Below are positions 35,001-46,688 of a stretch of DNA of 64,000 nt, piece by piece (the stretch's first letter is position 1; each line of letters begins with the position of its first letter). The stretch is taken from the NCBI GenBank assembly GCA_024180945.1, contig JAKSGN010000003.1, positions 1 to 64,000 on the forward strand. The letters are read 5' to 3'. The notes beneath the pieces are model-generated. The model worked only from the letters and a program-made list of their open reading frames with translations, was not told where the DNA came from and did no database searches. Made by a program: the position numbers and the translations under genes. This DNA comes from Macrophomina tecta. Lineage: Eukaryota > Ascomycota > Dothideomycetes > Botryosphaeriales > Botryosphaeriaceae.

Positions 35001-36919
35001 AGGAACGAGGCCGCGCCCAGATTCTGGTACAGCCGCGGGCTCGTGATGACGTTGACGCCGCCGGCCAGCGCCATCGCGCACTCGCCCGTCGCGACGGCTC
35101 GGCAGGCCGAGTGCAGCGCGACGGCCGACGACGAGCATGCCGTGTCGTACGTCACCGACGGGCCGGTGAAGCCGAAGTGGTGGCTGATCTTGCCGCTGAT
35201 GAAGGCGCGCAGCGTGCCCAGCGCGGAGAAGGCCGTCGGCTTGTGCGCTGCCACGTTGTCCTCGTAGTCCACCGCGCCGACTCCGAGGTAGCAGCCGACA
35301 TCCGCGTGGTTTGCTGCGGTTGCGGGCAGGTTGAGGTAGCCCGCCGCCTCCAGCGCCTCGTACGCCACCTGCAGCGCCAGCCGCTGCTGCGGGTCCATCG
35401 ACGCCGCTTCCCGCGCCGACTTCTTGAAGAAGCGATGGTCGAAGCCGGATGCGTCCGAGATGAAGTTCCCCAGGTATGCGTCCTTGCCTCCGGTCTGTCG
35501 GCGCAGCACTTCTGGCGAGAACCGGTCCCGCGGCAGCTCGCGGAGCATCGAGGTCCCGGAGTTGATGATGTCCCAGAATTGCGAGATGTCGTTGGCGCCT
35601 GGCAGTCGGCAGGCCATGCCGATGATGGCGACTGCGTGCTCCGGGTAGATGGGCTCCGTGGGCAGCTTGCAGTGGGAAACGGTTACCCCTGGGACTGTGT
35701 GCAACTCGCGCGGCAGGAAATCCGCCAAGCCGATGTTGAGTATGGTCACGGGATGACCCTGGTCGGGTTGGAGCTCGCCGACGGCGTTGGTGATTGTGTC
35801 ATGCCATCGAGAGGGATGGCACAGGAGCGATTTGACCGCGATCGTGGAGAGAGATCCGGCCTTGATGACTTGTCCATCGCTATTCGACCGCAGCGGAGCG
35901 AGAAGCTCGCTGGCTTCAGGGAGCTGGAGGTCGGCATAACCCGAACAGAGTTCGATGAGACGATTGGCGGCGGTTTCGTGGACGGAAGAGTGGAAGCGGC
36001 CTGCTAAGCTGATGGGCTTCGCCGAGAATCCGTTGGACGCGAGCTCGGAGAGCAGGCGATCAGACTCTGGTTCTGCGACGGTCACCGTGGCCGTATTTGA
36101 GTCTGAGATGACGGATACATAGGCCTGCGGGACGTCAGCAAATTTAGTATGGTTCGGCGAGAGACATACACTGGTGTGGAGCTCGAGAATCTGGTTCAGA
36201 TCGTCGAGGCTAAAACTTGACTTCCGGCGGACAGCAAAGCATGCCGCGGGATCAGATCCGGAAGCAGATGCGCCATCGAGATCGACGTAGGCGCCAACGG
36301 CAACGGCAAGCCTCAGTGCAATAGCAGCTAAGCGGCCGAACTCGGCCGAGGTCCTGGAGCAAGCAATGCAAGCGGCTGTAAGAAAGCCGGTGCAGAATCC
36401 CTGAGCATTGCTTTCACCAAAGGCTTTGTCGCTGCCTCGGAAGTTGCAAGTGTACTGCGCCACGTGCACAATGGTCGTCAACGGTGTCGCCAGCGTATTG
36501 GGCGGGCCCTGGGTGCGTTGCGCGAGATCTTCGCCGTCCAACCAAGCTCGCAGCTCGCCAAGAAGGCGCAGCCCCGGCACATTTGATAGACGAGGGTCTG
36601 CGGCAACCAGCGTGACCCAGAGACTATCCAGGCCCCTGATGGCTTCTGTGAAAGGTTCAAGATCGGTCTCCTCGAGAAGAATCTTCCGGATCTGGGCAAG
36701 CTCGTCGGGTGTGGGCCAGGTCGTCTGCGGGCCGAATACGACAAGGGTTGACGAAGGCATTGTGATGGTCCTCGATCGTTGAAGTGAATCCGAGGCGTTG
36801 AAAGAATGTAATCGTGTAAAGGCAAGATGGTCACTGTGAGCCTGGCATGCTTCGAGTTTAATGTGTCGTACTGGCTTGCGTCCTCGCCGCCCGCAGCTGC
36901 ATAGCGAAAAGATATGGCG

Positions 36920-36950
36920 ACTCGGGTCTGCTGTAGGCAACAAGACCCGA
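36920..36950. promoter_or_regulatory. Paired RGACCCGA motifs in the PKS promoter
   Basis: ACTCGGGTCT (36920-36929, AGACCCGAGT on the - strand) and AGACCCGA (36943-36950) face each other about 160-190 bp upstream of the PKS ATG. They are part of the cluster-wide motif series. The rest of 36761-37225 shows no gene. Confidence 0.6.
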
Positions 36951-37225
36951 TTATAGTCGGTACCGTCAGCACAGATGTGCCGTAGCCGTATCCTAGAGCC
37001 GTATTCTGATTGCCGGTAAGAAGGGCTGTAGATGCCGTACTGATAGGATGACCGGAGAGACAGCTCCGCCCCTTGCCCGTCGTGGGCGTTGGGGCTTATT
37101 CTGCAGCAGTTTTTGGTGCACGCTCCGATCCAAGCCCCATACATTCTGACTGCACAACAACAAGCAAGGGAGGAGAGCATGAATCGCGTTTTAGAGCAAC
37201 GAGCCCCCAATGTTCTTGGTCCATT

Positions 37226-40200
37226 CTATGCTAGGAATGCTATACTACGCCAATAGGCTACATAACGCTCGATCAGTTTAGGACTGATCGCATACATAGA
37301 GCGCAGGGTCCCCGATACAGCCCTCATCCTAGATGTGTCCATTACGACCTCGCCACCGGACATACGGACGAAGTCCCTCTCAAAAAAAGCCTCCAGTTTC
37401 TTTGCCGGACTCTCCTCCGCATCCGTATCGGGCAAATCCCTGAGCTGAGCTAGCCAGTCAGCATAAGGTACATAATTCAGATGCGACAGGCCGAGTTGCG
37501 GCGTCAGATCCTGCATCAGATCGTGCCATGACTGCCGTATCGGATTCTCAAGCTGATATGCACCGCACACAGGCTTGGCAGAGAGTGCAAGCTCAGCTAT
37601 AGCTGCTGCTGCATAGTCAGCCGGCAACCAGGAAAAGGTCTGCGATATCTGTCAGCAACGGCACGTACATCTAAGTGCGTATGGGGTAAATTTACACCGG
37701 GGATGACTGGCAAAGTACCCAGTTGCTGCGCCGTCCGCAGCAGGGCGGGAAAGTGTTCTTCTGTATTCCAGTAGCCAGACTTGCTGGATCCAGACATCTG
37801 CCCAACGCGGACGTACATTGTCTCCACTCCAGCTGCCTCGCTCTGCTCAATGATCTTCTCGCACACGAACTTCGCTTGTCCGTAGCCCAAGCTCCCAATG
37901 CAGGATTCTGCGTCCACAGAGGTCTCTGGAACTAGGCGCCCGCCGTGTGTGGCCGCGTAATTTCCCACAACGGCGATTGAGGAGACGAAAAGGAAGCGAG
38001 AGGCCGCTGCGGATAGTGGTCCGGGGTGGCGGGCTGCAGCGCTTTTCGCCAGCTCGAGCACGTTTCGCAGTGCCGCGAACTGCGGTTCAAACGACGCTAG
38101 CGGCCGTCGAAAGTCCATCGGCCAGGCGTTGTGCACGATGTGCGTTACGGTGCAGCAAAGGCTGAAATACGTATCTTCGTCCAGGCCTAAGCGAGGCTGC
38201 GATGCGCGTCCCTCCAGCACCGAGATCTTCTCCCAATGAGCTTGAGGGATGTCGATTCTCTTTTCAGTCAAAGCCTTCTGGAGTCGGTCTTTCGGATGGA
38301 CGCTCGTTGGAGAAGGCCTGTTGTAGCAGACAATTTTGCTCACTTCCGGCAACCCTGCCAAATGGGCCAAGAGGTGTGTTCCAAGGCTCCCTGTGCTTCC
38401 TGTCAGGAACACGACACAGCGCGGTTCATTCGCCGTGTACTTGTTAACGAAAGACTCTAGCACCTGCCGCTGGCCGGGGCGCACGGTTGCATCGTCGCCG
38501 CCGTGTTTCAATGCATCAGCCATTTGCGCCACCGACGGATGAAGGTACACAAAGTCCCTCCCGACTGTCTGCGCAGCGTTCGGAATCTCCCTGGCTGCAG
38601 CCAAGATCAAACGGCGCAGGTGCGTTGCCTGAACTGAATCCATACCCAGCTCGAACAGGTCAGCATCGGGGGCGAGCGATTGAGGCTTCGTCTTCCACTT
38701 GAGCCGGTGCAACACCATATCCACGAGACCCGCTTTGAGGTTTTCCACCGAGAACACCAGGTCAATGTCATCCGCCACTGCGCCATCGTCCAGCCTGCGG
38801 TACGCGTCCGAGATCTCCTGCTCGAAGAGCGCGCACGCCTCTTTGCCCAACACTGCGCCCTTGTCCGAGCGGGGCAGCGAAAGCCCGCTCGGCACCATAA
38901 CGATCAAATCCCTCGACAGGATCCGTGCGTGCTCATCCATACGATCGTTCACACTCTCGATGTGCGGCCAAATCAGAGACTTGAAGTGGTCCACGTTTTC
39001 GGCCAGAGACGCCGGCGCAGCCTCGACCAGGACGCCTACCTGCGGCTGGCCCTCGCCGAACACAGCAACAGCGCCCACATTCTCCGCTTCCGAGATTGCC
39101 GCCGCCAACGCGCTCGCGAGGACCTTCTCGCCGGTGGCTAGCACTATGAGGTCGTCCGAGCGGCCGACGGGGCGGAAGTCGGCCATCGAGTGCCGCGGAT
39201 TAGTCACGAGCTGGTCCTGCACGTCAAACGGCGTCGTCCAACCGGGTGGCACCACGCGGAGGTTGTATTGCTTCGCGGCCGCGGCGTCGTCCTCCCGCTT
39301 GCTGCCAGGGACACGGATCAGCTCGATGTTGAGGTCTGTCCGCATCCGGAAGAAGTGCCAGTCGTAGTCCGGTCCGGGGACGAACATGACGGAGAGTGGC
39401 CCGGTCTCAGTCGTCCCGAACGAGTTAACGACGCGGACGCCGGCCGCGGCGAGACATTCGCCCGTCACGCGCTTCAGCGGCCCGCCGCCGCATCCGACGA
39501 AGTCGAGACGCCGGAGAGCTTCGATACCGTGCGTGTGGGGTAGCTGGCAGATATCTTCGAGGATTGTGGGTACGGACATGAGCGAGCGCGCGTTGGTCAG
39601 ATTGATGAGTTCGACGGTCGAGAGACCATTTGGCACGGTGAAAGATGGGAGGGCGGTGAAAGTCTTGCCGCAGCCGAGAGAGAGCGCAGGAGCTACCAGC
39701 CCGAATCCCTTGCAGTCGCTATTAGAATCATAGGTTTCCATAAGACGAGGATGCATGTCTTACATGGTAAAGAGGCAGCGTGGTGACGTTCAGCCCGAGC
39801 GCTTGATGCTCATGATCAAACTGATAGCATGTTGCATAGCTCAGTAGATAGGCGTGAGATGTATAGATTGGCTTGGGAAGCCCCGTACTGCCCGACGAAT
39901 GGAGAATGAGGACGTCGCGGTCACTCAGGTGTTCGTAGTCTCCGTCAGGAAGGGCTGGTGGCGGCTCTGAGCTATTGCATTCTGTAAGGTATTCACTATA
40001 ACTTCGCGCAGCGCAGATCTGAACATCTGCCCCTGCAGTCGCCTCTTGAGCCGCTGCAGTTAGACGAGGCGATACGACTATTGCCTTGGTGGATGTTTCT
40101 GCGAGCAGATGCTGAATTGTTGGTGCACTCAGTCGAGCGGAAAGTAACACAACCTGCGCATGTTCAGCTACCTGCCAGAATATTAGCACCGACAGATACT

Positions 40201-40542
40201 TACCGGCATACCCAAGCTCATCAGAGCAAATAGATGGAGAAGTATCCCAATATCACTGTCCATCAAGAGAGCTACAGTGCTATTGTTGCCAGCTTCCGTT
40301 CTCGCGACATTATCTTTGAGCCATTGTGAACATTTGGCGACAGAATGAATCAGTTCCAGACAGGTAATGCGGCGCAGTCCCAAGCCATCCGATTGCTTCT
40401 CTGCCTGTACGCAGAACGTATGCTCCGGGTTGTTCTCGGCATTGAACCGGATGAGGTCGGGGAACGTCCGGATGCGAGCATCACCATTGGAGACTTGTCG
40501 ATCCACCACGCGGGGGATCGGGGGTACCACGAACCGCGCCAT
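37226..40542 (-). CDS. NRPS-like adenylation-thiolation-reductase (aryl acid reductase type)
   Basis: Exons: 40542-40204, 40153-39764, 39708-37696, 37639-37226, giving 1051 residues. The 50-, 55- and 56-bp introns have GT-AG ends; the first was set to 50 bp because the nearer acceptor would leave only 32 bp. The start MARFVVPP at 40542 was preferred over an upstream ATG. The adenylation domain has HSSGSTGLPKP, LPLYHGFGL across an intron, NSFGTTETGP and GRSDDLIVLATGEK. The carrier has ELGMDSVQA. The terminal reductase has the NAD(P)-binding TGSTGSLGTHLL and a YGQAK catalytic pair. Enzymes of this layout activate an aromatic or other carboxylic acid, tether it and release it as an aldehyde. Beside an NR-PKS with its own esterase, it probably reduces the released methylated aryl acid. 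It looks intact. Confidence 0.88.
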
Positions 40543-40650
40543 GATGCTGAAAGAGCTTTGGGGGAGACAGAGGATTCTCGCGCTTTGTAGAATTATGTCC
40601 GAAAATTCCAGTATCTTGAACAAACTTCAGTGAAGCTACGGCTTCAGCTT

Positions 40651-40696
40651 AGACCCGAGTTGCTGTGTGGTTCGCCAGTGGACCCGTCTCGGGTCT
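40651..40696. promoter_or_regulatory. RGACCCGAGTY sites in the bidirectional reductase/acyltransferase promoter
   Basis: AGACCCGAGTT (40651-40661) and an inverted pair GACCCG-TCT-CGGGTC (40681-40695) lie in the 295-bp gap between the divergent NRPS-like (ATG 40542, -) and acyltransferase (ATG 40838, +) genes, so one set of sites could drive both. Confidence 0.65.
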
Positions 40697-40837
40697 CCGG
40701 CGACATCAGCAACCTAGGGGCCAGATGGAGCGTCGAGACGCCGAATCGGCTTTTAATCTGTGGTATTACCGCCCTCGATGCAAAGATGAGAAGTAAGTGA
40801 CAACTGTCAAGCTTCGCCGAGCAGCATCAAGCTCATC

Positions 40838-42452
40838 ATGATGGCCTCTTTCGTCACTCCGCTCGACCAGCGCGAGCCTACACCACCCTGGTTCCTGCCT
40901 TCGGTTCTGCTTCCGGGATTCTGCGCGCTCTTGATTCCTCCAAAGTTCTACTATGCGCGAGCTCTGCTATCCGGTTCGGCCTTGGCTTACCTGCTCCTGC
41001 AGGCGCCGCGATACACCGCCTCAGACGCGGCGGTCGACTTCATCGGCGGCGTATACATGGGTGCTGTGGCACTCAAGTGGCTGGACTTCGTCGTGCTTCA
41101 CCGAACTGAGCGCGAGTACCACCGCAGCAATCCATCGGCATCCAATCCAGACATCAAGACTGGTCAGTTCGACAGCTGGATCAGTCGTCTCAGCTACTCA
41201 TTCAGTCTTTGGACCACAACCAGAGGAGTAGGATGGAGTTGGCAAGTAAAGAACATTCCTCAAGGGGTTCTGGCAGGCTATCCCCGGCTGTGCGTCTTTT
41301 CCAGCGATTCAGAGCAGTATCAAAGAGGTTATCACTGACACGCAACACCAGGAGATTCGTCCGCATGTGCCTCCACCGCGCGCTGTGGTGCCTCCTTGGC
41401 GCTGACTTCCTGCATTCGGTCATGATGCGCACGCCGTTCAATCAATCAGACCCTCTCCCAAACCTCTTCTTACAACCGCTCCCCACGCGGCTTCTGGTGG
41501 CCTGGACAGCCGGTTTTGAGGCATACTGTCACCTGCAGTTGCCGTACTACATCTTTGCCACGCTGACAGTCGCACTCGGAATCTCCCACCCGGAGCAGTG
41601 GCCACCAATCATGGGTGCTTTCAGCGCGGATAGCTGGAGCGTGAGAAACTTCTGGGGGTAAGTGTTGCACAGCGACGTCTCCGATCCGCCTTTTTCCATC
41701 TCTTGCCCATCCTGTGCCTCTGATATACCAATGCTCACCGTTCCACAGCAAGTGCTGGCACCAGCAGATTCGCCGCAGTATTAGCACGCTCACCGAACCG
41801 GCCGTGCGCCTCCTGCGCCTTCCCGGGAAGGGCCTCATCGCACGGTACGTCAAGATATACGTCGCCTTCCTATCGACCGCAGCCTGCCACCACCTAGGCG
41901 CATACCTCATCAGCCGCACGCACGGCGACATGTACTGGCTGTGGCTGAGCCAGGCCACCGTCATCATGCTCGAGGATTTTGTTATTTGGCTAGGCAAAAA
42001 AGCGGGCGTGCGAGATAGCGGTGAGTTTCTCCCTAACCCGGACCCTCCCTTGCAACCCCTCCATCCAATTCGTCAACCCATCTTTCCGTGACCCGTTCCT
42101 GACTGACTTGTTCGTTGCCTATGTGTGTCATTCAGCGCTGATCCGCTCCGTCGGCTTTGTCTGGACCTACACCTGGCTTAGCGGCAACCTGACCCTGCCA
42201 ATCGCTTCAGGCATCGCGCTACACGCCGGCGCCGCCCGCGACCCTTGCCCCGTCGGACTGGCCGACAGGTTCCCTCTTCCAAGCGTTGGCGATGGCGGCG
42301 TCCCAAGTCTGTGGGTCGTCGTGGTCGATCGGGGCGTGGCGTTTTACTTCGTGGCGCAGGCGCTGACGCTGCTCGAGGCCGAGTCTTGGTCCGATGTCAG
42401 GAAGGCGCTGTGGGGAGGTGGTGCAGCGGTTGCTTTGGCGCTGCGGGGATAA
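40838..42452 (+). CDS. Wax-synthase-type membrane O-acyltransferase (MBOAT_2-like)
   Basis: Likely exons: 40838-41245, 41305-41657, 41749-42020, 42136-42452, about 449 residues. The first intron is the least certain; 41267-41325 fits the frame equally well. Multiple hydrophobic membrane segments are evident. The family hallmarks are RGVGWSWQ, FWGKCWHQQIRR (spanning intron 2) and the putative catalytic His region CHHLGAYLIS. Fungal members of this family transfer acetyl or longer acyl groups to hydroxylated secondary metabolites in the ER membrane. It is the only rightward gene of the polyketide cluster and shares its promoter with the reductase. A second Met at 40841 could be the start. No lesion is visible. 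Confidence 0.8.
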
Positions 42453-43587
42453 GGTATGGAGATGGGAGGGGAAAACTTAAAGGGGTTTGTTCGTTCATAA
42501 ACGGCGCGGTGTTTTTTTAATTATCAATTGGCCGGCATTCGGTTTTGTGGGGATGGCCATTGTTGTATTGAGCCCGGTTTAATGGGCCTCTTAGGTGTTT
42601 TACTTAGATTCATGTTCAAATGTGGCGAGACAGTTTGCTCGTGGCATTCGCCTCGACATAAAGTACCAGACTCTGAAAGTGTCACTTAATCAGCTATCTC
42701 ATGTCATGATGCGAAAGTCATTCTGCGTGACTTTTTTAATCAAATCATTAATGCCGCAACCGAGTCCTTCATTTGAAGTGGGTCTCTTATAATATTACAT
42801 CAGCTGTCACACCCCGTTGGTACACGAGTCTCACTCAGATATAAATGAAAACAAATGGACGAATGCGTCCAGGCCTAAGCATCAACCCTCGATCAGTTTA
42901 AAGTTCCTCTGGAACGGCCAATCTGTTTCAAGTTTCTTCTTAGCGTGAGTCTCTACTAACCTCTGCCATCTGAATAGAGTTAGCAGATATGATAAATTAT
43001 CAGACACAAATCATACACAATGATAATTTGTACTTTAGATCATTTAAGTCTTGTGAACAGCTTCAAAACGGTTCGGAGAATTATTCCTATGAGAAATCTT
43101 TCTTTTATGCTGTACGGAAACGAGAAGAACCATTTGTATGCATATGGGCGTTTTTGTATTGCCCGTGAAAAACTTTCATGTACGTGAATGGGTTTAAGGC
43201 CCTAATTTCTTCTGAGATATGCCAAACATGTGGCGGTTAAACTACAGAGAATTGTGCATTATTATCATGGACAGAAGAATTTAGCACACGCAATAAATGT
43301 ACCATGAGTGTGGTGAACGGATGTATGAGACAGCTAAAAAGACTAATTGTAACGGAAATTTTATTAGCCATTCCAAAAGCATCCATCACCCCACCGGAAG
43401 ATCCCTCGCGAACTCTGATACATGGTATCATGCTGCTGGAGAGTTCTCTTTGCCGGCTCTAGATAACCCCGGCTTCAAGTTCTTTCTTGATCGTTTGGTT
43501 TCGCTCAAGCTGCACTCGCGGAACGATATCATGCCGAATGCAGCGGATGAGACTTCCATATGCAAAACGTAGCAACGCCCTAATCTC
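42453..43587. other. Noncoding, AT-richer gap between acyltransferase and transporter
   Basis: About 1.1 kb between convergent genes. Six frames show only short fragments without recognisable domains or splice-joined coding potential. No terminal repeats or RNA gene were recognised. It probably contains the 3' ends of both transcripts. Confidence 0.6.
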
Positions 43588-45028
43588 TCAAACCTTTGCC
43601 ACGACCTTCGTACTCTGCAGCAGCCTCGTGGTCAAGAAGAAGCAACCGGCCACAAACATGCTTACACCGCAAAACACCTGCAACCACCTGTAGCCGCCGC
43701 CATCCTTGCTCAACAGCGCACCGCCGATGGGATTGCCGGTCAAGCCTGCGAAGCTTGCGATGAAGAAGGTGGTGCCGACACGGACGCCGATCTGGCGCAA
43801 ATCCGAAATCTGCGCGACGAGAGTGGGAAGCAGTGCGACGAAAGAGCCGGAGAAGAAGCCGTAGATGGCGCTGAAGGCGATGGTGGAGGCGTTGGCGTGT
43901 GCGGGTATCCAGAGACCCAGCACGAAGACAACGGACAGCGTGATCGTCAGCACCATCACGTTGAACCGGCCGTACTTGTCCGCGGCCCAGCCGGAGAAGA
44001 TGCGGCCGAAGATACTGGAGCAAAATGCGTGAGCGACGGTGGGGGGAAGCTTCGAGGGGAGTGTATGGGGTCAGATGGCTTACCTCATCGCGTTCAGGAT
44101 CGCGAGCTGGTAGTTGGCAAGAGAATCGGACATGCCGTGCGCTTCGGCGTACAGGATGATGTAGTTAGTTGGCAAGAATATGCCCCAGAAGAAGAAGAAC
44201 GACCCCAGGGCTAGAGTGAGGAAGCGCATGTCGGCCAACGGCTTGACGAACTCGAGGGGGACAAATGGCTTGGGCGTGTGATTCAGACGTGACTTGCAGG
44301 ACAGACAGGCAATAGCCAAGAGGCCAAGGAAGAGGAAGGCGATGGTACGAACGGTCCAGCCGAAACTGACGCCGTCATCGATCATGCGGCTGAACATGAT
44401 GCTGTGCGAATGTGTGAGAAGTCGAGCGGTCACAGAAGAACAGGGCCACTCACGGAAGAAGGAGGCCGCCCAGAGCGGAGCCGCTGGCGACGATGCCAAC
44501 GGCCAGGGCACGCCGCTTGAAGAACCACGTGGTGGCAGCATTGCTACTGGCGTAGAAGAGAGCGCTGGCGCCGATGCCGGAGCAGATGCTCTGAGCCAAG
44601 AAGAGCTGGTAGTACTCTTTACCAAGACTCATCATCATAAGGCCAAAGACGTGCATGAAGGTTCCGAAGTAGAGCAGGCCGCGGGCACCGTAGCTGTCGA
44701 ACACCTTGCCGAAGATGGGGGCCATTGCCTGGAGCATGAAGACCTCGGCTGACAGAATCCACGAGATGGACGAGGCCGAGTAGCCGGAGAGCTGGCGCTG
44801 CGAGTAGTAGGTCTGGAAGACGCCGATGCTGCTCACCCAGCCAAAGGAAGCGAAGTTGCAGCACCACGCTCCCGCGACGGCGAGCCAAGCGTCGAGCCCC
44901 CCGTCCGGGAAATCCTGCGGCCGCATGCCCGGAGGTGGGCCCGGCGGTGTTGGCTTCTCGGCGGGTGGCTCGACGGATCCTTCATCGGTGGATGGGGGTA
45001 GTGTAGTTTTCTCAGTGGCGGATGCCAT
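43588..45028 (-). CDS. MFS transporter, monocarboxylate-permease-like
   Basis: Exons 45028-44454, 44401-44084 and 44014-43588 give 439 residues. The introns are 52 and 69 bp. A Pro-rich cytosolic N-terminus leads into DGGLDAWLAVAGAW and FGWVSSIGVFQTYY, typical of the fungal monocarboxylate-porter branch of the major facilitator superfamily. About 12 hydrophobic segments can be counted, with GRIFSGWAADKYGR as the loop motif of the second half. In this position it most likely exports the polyketide or a precursor at the plasma membrane. Two exact RGACCCGAGTY sites lie about 205-265 bp upstream. Confidence 0.88.
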
Positions 45029-45232
45029 GCTTGGTCTCGCGAGTCAGCGTGGATGTGCTGGGCAGGGACGAGGGCGGCAGCGGCATGGGGTGCGCCACCA
45101 TTACTTTATCAGCTGGCAGCGGGACAGAGAACGGTCGCGGGATGGCGGTGTTAGCGGGATGCCGACCGCCGAAGTCCGGCGCGGTTCCTGTCAGCAAGTC
45201 AGGCCGGGCATGCAAGGTCCCGTTTACTTCCC

Positions 45233-45293
45233 GGACCCGAGTTCGTGCAATCTCCTCGCTTCCTCTGGTTGGCCACACGCCGGGACCCGAGTT
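45233..45293. promoter_or_regulatory. Two exact GGACCCGAGTT sites in the MFS promoter
   Basis: GGACCCGAGTT at 45233-45243 and again at 45283-45293, as direct repeats 50 bp apart. This is the strongest-matching pair of the cluster-wide motif. Confidence 0.7.
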
Positions 45294-46688
45294 GGGGTAG
45301 ACACCAGCAATCGTCCCAGAGCCGCATCGCTGGTCCAACCGCGCTTGCGCCCACGCAGTAATAATAAGCTCTAGCTTTCAGCTCTCGGGCCATCCCTCAC
45401 CGTTTTGGGCTACTCCAACGGCCACTCGCCCATCTCATTTGCTCAGTAGCCAGGCAGACGCCTGCAAATGGCTCCAAATCCAGTACGGTGGCCGGCGTCG
45501 CTGAAATCAGGCATCCAGCATGCTACTCCACGCTGATCCCGTCGCCGGGAAATGGCACATGTCTCCCTTTGTCGATAACCGCACACAATTGCAAGACTGC
45601 CCCCATGCGAAGCCCATGTGCTGCTGCGCCTGCGCCACCCCCGCGCCATGATGAGCCACTTACATCCCTCCCCTGGTCTCAGCCGACATTTTGCCCTGCA
45701 TACACGACAGAATCGAATGACTGCCGCCCGAGCGACTGCATCTAGACTCCTCCCCCACCTTCTTTCGCGTTCGCGTTCGCGTCGTCGAAACTCGTAGCTC
45801 AATCGCTTCGCTTGCTGCGCACGCAACGCAATGGCCCCACCAGCAGTCCCTCTGCCCTCTTCCTCACACGTTGCTTTTTGCCTTCGACTCTACACCGCTT
45901 CGAGCAACATCCCCCGGCAGGATCGTACCACAGTGCGCCGGGCCGGGGTGCCGCAGGCCCGTCAGCTGGCTGGAGGGCTGGCGAGATGGCGCGATCGATC
46001 TCCACGCTAATACCAAGCAGCGGAGGCCATACGAAGCTTTGCCTTGGCGCGCGGAGAGCCGTTTCTTAGCTCCGCCCCCGCCGTCTTGGCATTTTCTTTT
46101 CTGAGCAATTCGATGCGCGTCCGCTAGCGCCGTCGTAATCACGGGCATCGGGGGCCGGACACCCCTCCGCGGCGTCACATGGGCGCTCGCCGGCCACTTA
46201 CCCTCGGGAAAGCGCGTTTGGCTTGAGTGTGAGGTTGATGCAGGAAACCAAAACGGACGTGTTCTGGTCGGCCGATTGGACGTCGTTCGGCGCGCGAACG
46301 AAACACGCTCTCCCGTCCGACGTGCGGGTGAAATTTTTGGTTTGGCAACCGGCCCTGTCTCCGGCTTGACTCGACGCGTGGTGGGCACCAAATCGCAAAA
46401 CCGAGGCACAGAAGTATGCGAGCAACGAGAAGGGTGAACGAGGAAGCGTTTTATCACATTTGAGCTGTAAACAACTTCACTTTGACCATGTCGCAACGTC
46501 GGTCCTTCTCGGCAACAAGTCTTGTATTCGATTTAATCTCCACGCTAGCTTGATGCTCCTGAACGCCGACTATGATGACACAAAACTCGACGTACAGATG
46601 CGCGCTATCACCGTATCCCTATCGCGAACCACTAGACATTACGGCCCCGCAGCGCCATTTCTGCGATAGTCCAATTCGTCCACGGCAG
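45294..46688. other. Noncoding gap between MFS promoter and GMC oxidoreductase 3' end
   Basis: About 1.4 kb. Several open frames exist on both strands but none has a domain, signal peptide or codon pattern I recognise. A small CGTTCG-type microrepeat sits near 45767-45783. No gene is called. Confidence 0.5.

Larger units (their letters stand above)
25954..36760 (-). pseudogene. Non-reducing polyketide synthase SAT-KS-AT-PT-ACP-ACP-CMeT-TE, split by a hAT element
   Basis: ATG at 36760 in good context (CACAATGCC); an upstream in-frame extension has no support. Exons: 36760-32062, 29194-26957, 26876-25954, with one 80-bp intron (26877-26956, branch GCTAAT). Excluding the transposon and one target copy gives 2619 residues with the frame preserved. 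Domains: SAT (VVFGPQTTWPT start); KS with Cys542 (DTACSSS), HGTGT and NIGH; AT Ser991 (GHSFG); PT His1321 (GHAVLGSSLCP) and Asp1515; ACP1 Ser1691; ACP2 Ser1809; C-methyltransferase with LELGAGTGG; and a C-terminal alpha/beta hydrolase (HGGGH oxyanion motif, GWSTGG Ser2399, VEHLF His). Such synthases make C-methylated orsellinate-type aromatic acids released by the esterase. The hAT lies inside PT and should abolish the full-length product unless excised. Confidence 0.92.

Noticed and set aside
32051..36007. Long open frames on the + strand opposite the PKS (for example 34556-36007, 32798-33769)
   Set aside because: They mirror the very GC-rich PKS codons, are Arg/Gly/Ala-rich and show no domain. 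They are antisense shadows.
36761..37210. N-terminal extension of the PKS by 150 residues
   Set aside because: The sequence upstream of ATG 36760 has no SAT homology and contains the promoter motifs. The 36760 start opens directly into the SAT domain.
40172..40203. A 32-bp first intron in the NRPS-like gene
   Set aside because: Too short. The next acceptor gives a 50-bp intron and a better match to the family sequence (GMPVVLLSARL).
45443..46496. Open frames of 127-210 residues in the MFS-GMC gap
   Set aside because: Arg-rich, overlapping on both strands, with no domain, signal peptide or splice-supported extension.
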